Assembly: GCA_013377095.1 (NCBI GenBank)
Contig: JACAAY010000019.1
Span: 1 to 57,853, forward strand
Direction: 5' to 3'
Length of the DNA stretch: 57,853 bases
Origin: Desulfuromonadales bacterium
Lineage (GTDB): Bacteria; Desulfobacterota; Desulfuromonadia; Geobacterales; Pseudopelobacteraceae
The position numbers were made by a program, and so were the translations under genes. Of the stretch, positions 50,784-57,853 are shown piece after piece. The notes beneath the pieces are model-generated. The model made no database searches. It was given only the letters and a program-made list of their open reading frames with translations, and had not been told where the DNA came from. Numbering within the stretch: the stretch's first letter is position 1; each line of letters starts with the position of its first letter.

Positions 50784-52579
50784 AATACCTGGTCACCATC
50801 CTGATGCTTTTCACCGGATTTGTCATCGCTCCGTTGGCGGTGGCTGATGATCTGGTCGTTTCGCGTGCCGTGCTGGAAGACCTGTCCGGCAGCCTGACGA
50901 TCGCCGATGTGGCGAATCGCGAGTTCACGCCGATCGGCCCCACACTTTCCAGGGGTTTCTCCGACTCCGCTTATTGGCTGCGTTTGCATGTTCAGGCGCC
51001 CCCCACCGGCAGCCAGGTGGTGCTGTTTATTCGTCAACCCTTTCTCAATCAGATCCGTCTGTACGAAGCCGATGCAGGCGATCCGAACCATTGGAAGACG
51101 CGGGTGACCGGCAACCACTATGCTTACCATGAGCGTGATCTCGTCAGAAACTCGCTCGGCTTTGTGGTCAACATGGCGTCTCATGAGGCAACCTATTATC
51201 TGCGCCTCAAGACCGCAAGCATCTCGCAGTTGAGCGTGGAAGCGCTGGAACCGGCCGAGGCTGAGCGTAAGGATGATCAGCTTGACCTGCTGGAGATGTT
51301 TTTCGTAACGTCCATGCTGATGTTGCTGCTCTGGGCGATTCATAGCTATCTGCTGGACCGGTTGCCTGTAGTCGGCCTGTTTGCCGTTCATCAGGCCATG
51401 TACATCCTGTTCGGCATAGCCATCACGGGCTATCTGGCGCCATATATTCCCGTCGGATTTCCGAGGCTGGCGGATCTGTCCACTGCCATCCCTTACTGCG
51501 TAGTAAGTTTCACCACGCTGCTTTTCTGCCGTGAGCTCTTCAAACCGTACCTGCCTCCGCCGAAGCTGATGGCCGGGCTCAATCTGTTCCTGCTGGCATT
51601 TCCCCTTCAGCTTGTTGCATTGTCCCTGGGCTACACCGCCTTTGCCGTTATCCTTAACGCCGTACTGATTAAGCTCATGTGGTGGTATTTTGTCATCATG
51701 GCATGCACCCTCCGCAAAGAGCAGTCGCCGAGCCGTCGTGTACTGCAACTCTTCTTTGTCACCATTTCGCTCATTTTTACGCTGTTCTGGTTTGTCGATC
51801 ACAGCAGTTCTACAGCCACGAAAAGCAGGCTCTATGGCAGACAGACGTTGCTTGCCAATGGCCTGATCATCGGTGGCTTGTTCGCCATGATCTTGAACGC
51901 CAGAGCGCGCAGGCTGCTGCAGGAGGCGCAGCAGTCTGCGCACGAGCTGCTCCTGACGCAAAAAACCCTGGAAATCGAGCGAACGCTCAAGGAAGAAGCC
52001 GAGGCTCAAGCTCGCACCGATTACTTGACCGGAATGTTCAACCGGCGACACTTCATCGAACGGGCCGAGAATGAAACCGTCCGCGCCTTCCGCTACCCGA
52101 GACCGCTCTCACTGATGATGATCGACATTGACCACTTTAAAAAGATCAACGACACATGGGGACACGACATGGGCGACGAGGTTCTGCGGAAAGTGTCGTA
52201 CCTGATCCGCAATGCGGTCCGCGACGTTGACATCGTCGGCCGCATGGGTGGAGAAGAGTTTGCCATCATGCTGGTCGAAACCGGACTGGAACAAGCGATG
52301 CACGTGGCGCAACGTCTCTGCGCGACCATTGCGGAGACCACCATTGTCTCGCAAACGGGCATCCGGATGCAGGTCACCATTTCGCTCGGGGTTACGGGAT
52401 TACATGACCGCGACATCAATTTCGCCGGCTTGCTGAAGGAAGCCGATATGGCCCTGTATGGGGCAAAACAATCGGGGCGCAACAGAGTCGTGGGCAGCGG
52501 TAGCGTGCTGGCCCGCCAGGACGGGCAGATGACCGGATCGCCCATTGTGCCCCCTGCTTCCCCAAAGAATTTCGTTTGA
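50780..52579 (+). CDS. 7TMR-DISM diguanylate cyclase
   Basis: 599 residues. Signal peptide (1-22), periplasmic jelly-roll 7TMR-DISMED2-like domain (about 25-160, with RGFSDSAYWLRLHVQAPPTG), seven-helix 7TMR-DISM membrane block (about 170-385), short coiled coil (about 385-415) and GGDEF domain. Active motif GGEEF in GRMGGEEFAIML, I-site RDVD five residues before it, IDIDHFKKIND intact. Expected to couple an envelope ligand, often carbohydrate, to c-di-GMP synthesis. Confidence 0.92.
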   Translation: MKYLVTILMLFTGFVIAPLAVADDLVVSRAVLEDLSGSLTIADVANREFTPIGPTLSRGFSDSAYWLRLHVQAPPTGSQVVLFIRQPFLNQIRLYEADAGDPNHWKTRVTGNHYAYHERDLVRNSLGFVVNMASHEATYYLRLKTASISQLSVEALEPAEAERKDDQLDLLEMFFVTSMLMLLLWAIHSYLLDRLPVVGLFAVHQAMYILFGIAITGYLAPYIPVGFPRLADLSTAIPYCVVSFTTLLFCRELFKPYLPPPKLMAGLNLFLLAFPLQLVALSLGYTAFAVILNAVLIKLMWWYFVIMACTLRKEQSPSRRVLQLFFVTISLIFTLFWFVDHSSSTATKSRLYGRQTLLANGLIIGGLFAMILNARARRLLQEAQQSAHELLLTQKTLEIERTLKEEAEAQARTDYLTGMFNRRHFIERAENETVRAFRYPRPLSLMMIDIDHFKKINDTWGHDMGDEVLRKVSYLIRNAVRDVDIVGRMGGEEFAIMLVETGLEQAMHVAQRLCATIAETTIVSQTGIRMQVTISLGVTGLHDRDINFAGLLKEADMALYGAKQSGRNRVVGSGSVLARQDGQMTGSPIVPPASPKNFV

Positions 52580-52696
52580 TACGGTCACCAGGCAGCTAAA
52601 GGATACGTCCTGGTAAAGTCATATCCCCTGCGGTAGTGCTGAAGTTCCCGCAAGCCTTACTCCTGTCCCGCCTGTTACTCCCTTTCACCTATCAGC

Positions 52697-52731
52697 TGTC
52701 CCGTGTGGGACAAGTTGTCCTGTACAGGACA
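52697..52731. promoter_or_regulatory. Second paired activator site, TGTCC-N6-GGACA x2
   Basis: Sites at 52697-52712 and 52716-52731, centres 19 bp apart, 68 nt before the -24 T. This reproduces the 44869/44888 pair almost exactly. Upstream, 52633-52660 (TGCTGAAG...TCCCGCAAGC) resembles the 3' end of the NtrC-type gene, as if the block had been copied from there. Confidence 0.8.
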
Positions 52732-52783
52732 ACCCCACTGGCCATTAGTTTATAACCTGCTGAAAGAAAAGACATCGCGCATC

Positions 52784-52798
52784 TGGCACGGTTTTCGC
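52784..52798 (+). promoter_or_regulatory. Second sigma-54 promoter (TGGCAC-N5-TCGC)
   Basis: TGGCACGGTTTTCGC, differing from the 44957 promoter at a single base, with the same flanking CATC before and C after. GG and GC are 10 bases apart. Drives the histidine-phosphatase-like lipoprotein gene. Confidence 0.8.
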
Positions 52799-52835
52799 CT
52801 GATATAACGGCAACGCACTCATACAATGCAAAATC

Positions 52836-52851
52836 TGTCCTGTTTTGGACA
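52836..52851. promoter_or_regulatory. Leader TGTCC-N6-GGACA site of the second promoter
   Basis: TGTCCTGTTTTGGACA, 52 nt from the -24 T as at the first promoter, 33 nt before the ATG of the lipoprotein gene. Conserved place within an otherwise diverged leader argues for function. Confidence 0.72.
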
Positions 52852-52884
52852 CGTCGGCAAAATCGTTAAAGGAGGAATTTGACC

Positions 52885-54339
52885 ATGAAAATAATGTCCA
52901 CCGCAGGATCGCTGTTCCTGGTACTTGTCCTGACACTGCTCACGGGATGCGGCGGAGGTTCCGGCTTTAAAACAACCGCCTTGAGCGCCGAAAACATCAA
53001 CCTGATCTTTGTGGTAACTCCCGACCTGGCCTACCAGGCGGCCGGGGACGTCGATCCAAACACTGCAAACCTCACCGGTCAGGGATTGCAGCGCTCGCTC
53101 ATGATGGCCACCTACCTGAAACAGCAGGTGCTGGGGTCAAAAAACGTAACCGCCATTTACACGCTCGCACCGATGACGCATCTGCAAACCGCAAACAAGT
53201 ACCCGGACATGACGGCAATCGGATACATCCAGCAGTTTGCCCTTCTCAACCAGTACACGTTGCCCGTCGATACTGCGGGCACCACCACCTATACCGCCAA
53301 CAGCTTCCCGCTCAATGCAGCGTATTCCGGGTCCGTGCCAGACGGAGTTATTGCGCCGGCTGCATACTGCCCCAACTGTGCCGGGCTTGATTTCAACAAC
53401 ACCGGCAGCAACAACGATACGCTGGTAACCGGTATCATCAACAATAAAACTCCGGGTTATTATGTTTTCTCTGCGCCCTGGGAGACAATCAGCGCCCTGT
53501 TGGCAAGCATAAATTCCCATTACGGGTACAACCTGAATCTCCCGTCAACCTATGGGGGGCCAAACCAGGTCTACGCCATATCAATCCCGGCATCGGGAAG
53601 CGCCAGCCTGGTTACCTACAACAGCAATCTGAACCCGACTGCCACCTACCCTGTGCTGCCAGCGCCGGTGGCAAGCAATGCATGCACCCACTCGCAGCAA
53701 AGCTATTTCAGCACCTCACGGATCGGAGGGGTTGGGGGCTCCACAATTCCGGCTAACATCAACACAAACCAGAGGATTTACATTGTCCGGCACGCAGAAG
53801 CGCATCCCGACACGAACAGCGGGTTTGAAAACGGCAACTTCGTGGGTGCGGGCCAATGGCGCGCGCTTGACCTTCACAACGCTCTGCGCGGCAAAATAAG
53901 CCCCAACGTGGTGTATTCCATCGACCCCTCACAGTGGTTCCACATTGGGGCAAATAATTTTTCCTACGTCAGGCCTTCATTAACGGTGCTGCCCTATGCT
54001 ATTGCCAATAATCTGCCCTATTATCTGGTCTCGAGCTTTCAGCTGGGAGATGCAAACGAACCCCAACTCGCCAGCAACTATTTCTTTACCGGCGGCACCT
54101 TCTCCAATCAAACCGTGCTGCTGGCGTGGGAGTCCACACGTATCAAACCGCTGATAAATGCGCTGCTGAATAGCTATGGCGGCAATAACCTCCCGCTCCT
54201 CCCGACCGCCTGGCCACCCACCGACTACGACACAATCTGGACCGTCACGCTTGATGCCCAGGGCAACCTGACGGTGGATAACGATCAGTGCGAAGGCATA
54301 GACACCACCAAGCTGCCTGCCACGGTTCCCCTCTTCTGA
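52885..54339 (+). CDS. Histidine-phosphatase-like lipoprotein (two related halves)
   Basis: 484 residues from ATG at 52885 with AAAGGAGGAA upstream. Lipoprotein signal with lipobox LLTGC (C22). The N-terminal half (INLIFVVTPDLAY, LTGQGLQRSLMMATYLKQQV, APMTHLQTA) looks like a histidine-phosphatase fold without the RHG histidine. The second half has the motif IYIVRHAEAH (R302-H303) and YVRPSLTVLP. The second catalytic histidine is not obvious: the expected place reads LLAWESTRI. Surface phosphatase or a catalytically altered relative. Confidence 0.78.
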   Translation: MKIMSTAGSLFLVLVLTLLTGCGGGSGFKTTALSAENINLIFVVTPDLAYQAAGDVDPNTANLTGQGLQRSLMMATYLKQQVLGSKNVTAIYTLAPMTHLQTANKYPDMTAIGYIQQFALLNQYTLPVDTAGTTTYTANSFPLNAAYSGSVPDGVIAPAAYCPNCAGLDFNNTGSNNDTLVTGIINNKTPGYYVFSAPWETISALLASINSHYGYNLNLPSTYGGPNQVYAISIPASGSASLVTYNSNLNPTATYPVLPAPVASNACTHSQQSYFSTSRIGGVGGSTIPANINTNQRIYIVRHAEAHPDTNSGFENGNFVGAGQWRALDLHNALRGKISPNVVYSIDPSQWFHIGANNFSYVRPSLTVLPYAIANNLPYYLVSSFQLGDANEPQLASNYFFTGGTFSNQTVLLAWESTRIKPLINALLNSYGGNNLPLLPTAWPPTDYDTIWTVTLDAQGNLTVDNDQCEGIDTTKLPATVPLF

Positions 54340-54383
54340 TGAAATAACCATGGGTGTGATAAAGGGCTGAGGAGGAAACAATT

Positions 54384-54510
54384 ATGCCGGGAATTTTTCC
54401 CGGTGGCCTGCAGCAACTGTCACCCCGGTCGACTGCATGAACCTACCCCGGCCTGTACGACGTGCCACGAACCGAAACGACTATCCGGGCGGCCAGCTAT
54501 AGCAGCTTAA
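54384..54510 (+). pseudogene. Short diheme cytochrome-like fragment with probable frameshift
   Basis: GAGGAGG and ATG at 54384 read MPGIFPGG and then a non-heme frame ending at an early stop. In the next frame the sequence is VACSNCHPGRLHEPTPACTT, then CHEPKRLSGRPAIAA and TAA at 54508. CSNCH lies at 54409-54423 and CTTCH at 54454-54468. Loss of one base in the T/C run at 54393-54401 would join the ATG to the heme frame. Either a pseudogene or the tail of a multiheme cytochrome. Confidence 0.5.
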
Positions 54511-54525
54511 CGAACAAAACAAAGA

Positions 54526-54554
54526 GTGTTCTGTGTCAAGATTATTCAGAACAC
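54526..54554. repeat. 8-bp inverted repeat upstream of cstA
   Basis: GTGTTCTG and CAGAACAC separated by 13 nt, about 90 nt before the cstA start. Could be an operator or part of a weak terminator; no T-run follows. Confidence 0.5.
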
Positions 54555-54645
54555 ACAATATTTCCAGAGGAGATATTGAACCTCAACCTACGATAGACAT
54601 CTCATGACGTATGTTATCGGAGAGTTAATAAAAAAAAGGCGTCCG

Positions 54646-56493
<1,848 letters not shown>

Positions 56494-56850
56494 CCGCTTC
56501 GGAAATTGCGCATATCAGCTGCGAGAGCAGAAACCGTTGCATATGAATGCTGGTAGTGCCCCTGCGGAGAAATATGAACGATGTGATCGGGGAGTGGAAT
56601 CTGTTGCAGAATAGCAGGGAGGTTGTCTCAGGCAAGATGGTACGAACTGGTGTTCTCAGAAATCCATGTCATGCAGCGTATCAGGTTTTCACTTATGGAT
56701 TGGAGTCCGCGGGCTGGGAGGCAAGAGGGGACCTTGTTTGGCACCTCAATAAATGGGGAAGTGTCCTGCTTTTCATACAAGGAGTTGAAGGGGCTCAACG
56801 TTTAACAGAGAAGCTGTTGATTGTTGAAACCTCTTCAACTCCTTGACCGG
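56494..56850. other. Intergenic region with degenerate repeat, copy A
   Basis: About 350 bases without a supported gene. A short plus-strand frame exists (56547-56846) but has no homologous look and a poor ribosome site. 56721-56774 (GCAAGAGGGGACCTTGTTTG and following) is related to 57285-57339. Confidence 0.45.
56721..56774. repeat. Degenerate direct repeat, copy A
   Basis: Aligns over about 54 bases with 57285-57339 in the same orientation, sharing GCAAG, CCTTG, GGCAC, AAATGG, GTGTCC and GCTTTTC blocks in order. The two copies flank the small gene at 56851-57096. Possible ends of a decayed element or a dispersed repeat. Confidence 0.6.
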
Positions 56851-57096
56851 TCAACTATCAAAATCAAATCGCCAGAACTGGGGACCTGCCTTGACCATAC
56901 TGGCAATCAGTGTCTTCACGCGCAACAACATATCATTCCAAACAACCTGCTCTTCTCCGGTACTGTTATTTGCCTTGGCATATAAATCCTGATAAACGTA
57001 AGACGAGAAGGCATCCAGCAATTCGATGGCTTTCGTGTCTTTGGCTTCAACCGCTGCCGCCAATACATCCAGATACTTTTCCATAGTTTCCTTCAT
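56851..57096 (-). CDS. Small helical hypothetical protein
   Basis: 81 residues from ATG at 57096 with AGGGAGAAC upstream; the open frame extends to 57135. MKETMEKYLDVLAAAVEAKD, then KAIELLDAFSSYVYQDLYAK, ending PQFWRFDFDS. All-alpha, no signal peptide. Unrecognised. It may form a pair with the similarly sized helical gene upstream at 57343-57657. Confidence 0.55.
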   Translation of the reverse strand: MKETMEKYLDVLAAAVEAKDTKAIELLDAFSSYVYQDLYAKANNSTGEEQVVWNDMLLRVKTLIASMVKAGPQFWRFDFDS

Positions 57097-57284
57097 GACA
57101 GTTCTCCCTAATTTTGATTGGTGGGATTGCAACATTGCAAGTTACTCCACCAATTCCATGAAATATACTTTCCTTGACATAGCTACATGATAACAGAAAC
57201 TTTCATTGTTCAGGCACGAATGTCCTACCGATGAAAATAATTTTTTGGTTTTTTTTCTTTGAGTCAGGGTGGGGAATTCGGAAT

Positions 57285-57339
57285 GCAAGGGGGAGCCTTG
57301 GTTGGGCACGTAAATGGAATGGGGGGTGTCCAGCTTTTC
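57285..57339. repeat. Degenerate direct repeat, copy B
   Basis: Partner of the 56721-56774 segment, in the same orientation and ending 3 nt from the stop of the next minus-strand gene. Confidence 0.6.
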
Positions 57340-57342
57340 CCC

Positions 57343-57657
57343 TCAGCGAATCTCACCTTCTGCCATTGCTTCGAACACATCCTCCAAACTTTGCACAACA
57401 TTTCCTATGCATTCGGTGATTTCCGGCGGTGCTTTCGCCTGAAAAGCGATGTTGCGAATGATCAAAAGCGTCTTGCGCATGTACTTCAGATCCCGGACAG
57501 CCTCCCAGCTCATGGCTTCGTCGATTTGGAACAGAAGGGTGTCGGAGTCCTGGAATGGGTGATACCTCACCACTTCGTCCCGCAAAAGCTGCCACGCGCC
57601 TTGCAGGTCTGATAGAGCCGTCTTTTCGACGGAGCTCTGTTTTTCCATGAATGCCAC
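57343..57657 (-). CDS. Helical hypothetical protein
   Basis: 104 residues from GTG at 57657, which has AGGAG 7 nt upstream (better placed than the ATG at 57648). Reads MEKQSSVEKTALSDLQGAWQ near the start and GNVVQSLEDVFEAMAEGEIR at the end; a predicted helical bundle with no membrane segment. Unrecognised. Confidence 0.55.
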   Translation of the reverse strand: MAFMEKQSSVEKTALSDLQGAWQLLRDEVVRYHPFQDSDTLLFQIDEAMSWEAVRDLKYMRKTLLIIRNIAFQAKAPPEITECIGNVVQSLEDVFEAMAEGEIR

Positions 57658-57853
57658 TGTTATGCTCCTTTTGACGACTGACAATTGACCGGGGCTGGTC
57701 AGTCTGAAAAGTTGTTGAACATCCACTCCTCATTTTGGCTCAGGCATTTTTTCTTCCAGTTTATTCAGATAAATGGCATTTTCCTTTGCGCCAAGCGACC
57801 TAGTACCACGTAACATTTATAAATTCGGATACAGCTTCTTTAGCTTGATCCGG
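57658..57853. other. Right end of window, upstream region of the last gene
   Basis: About 195 bases. On the minus strand, beginning at the window edge, RIKLKKLYPNL followed by TAA could be the last codons of a gene lying outside. Too short to assign. Confidence 0.3.

Noticed and set aside
56547-56846. 99-codon plus-strand frame after cstA
   Set aside because: Poor ribosome site, runs through the degenerate repeat and shows no protein-like pattern.

Overview
The window reads as chromosome of a Geobacterales / Desulfuromonadales bacterium (Geobacter, Trichlorobacter or Pseudopelobacter type). This is inferred from a CbcL-type b/c cytochrome and an ImcH-type heptaheme cytochrome, many two-component, chemotaxis and diguanylate cyclase genes, sigma-54 promoters, and a complex I operon without the NADH-oxidising module. 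No rRNA, tRNA or CRISPR array was seen.

Left part (0-25 kb): a membrane sensor kinase, alanine dehydrogenase, two small unknown genes, then one long minus-strand respiratory unit. This is cbcL-imcH followed by nuoA-B-C-D-H-I-J-K, two MrpD/NuoL-type antiporter subunits separated by an 82-residue membrane protein, nuoM and nuoN. Most joints overlap by 4 nt (ATGA). nuoE, nuoF and nuoG are absent, so NADH is unlikely to be the direct donor. A ferredoxin-rubredoxin pair lies just upstream on the same strand. Next, on the plus strand, come a metallo-hydrolase, coaBC and a CheY / CheC-type phosphatase / diguanylate cyclase operon.

Middle (25-33 kb): an accessory island. It holds a GNAT/DUF1778 toxin-antitoxin pair, a scar made of truncated mobile-element genes, and a minus-strand Rhs polymorphic-toxin array. 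A 5'-truncated Rhs core with its toxin tip is followed by three further orphan tips and one stub. Each of the four tips is followed by a small candidate immunity gene, and three of these end in a copy of the same hairpin. The orphan tips have no ATG, while the immunity genes have ATG and good ribosome sites, which suggests a silent tip reservoir. The immunity section is visibly AT-rich.

Right-middle (33-41 kb): a secreted zinc phospholipase C-like protein, a family 4-type uracil-DNA glycosylase, a glycosyltransferase, an NlpC/P60-like protein, a cheR-mcp-cheW set and a DUF2284 protein.

Right (41-54.5 kb): the most interesting candidate system. A soluble hybrid kinase with a SnoaL/DUF4440-like N-terminus and an NtrC-type sigma-54 activator sit directly before a regulatory module of paired TGTCC-N6-GGACA sites, a sigma-54 promoter and a third TGTCC-N6-GGACA site in the leader. 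The same module, with nearly identical spacing, occurs again 8 kb away before a histidine-phosphatase-like lipoprotein, and a decayed leader copy lies between them. The controlled genes include a small MSQ[ED]AVE protein, a Tat-exported metallophosphoesterase, a TatA and possibly a DUF3089 hydrolase. I infer a dedicated sigma-54 regulon for exported phosphoesterases. The end of the window holds cstA and two small unknown genes beside a duplicated degenerate sequence.
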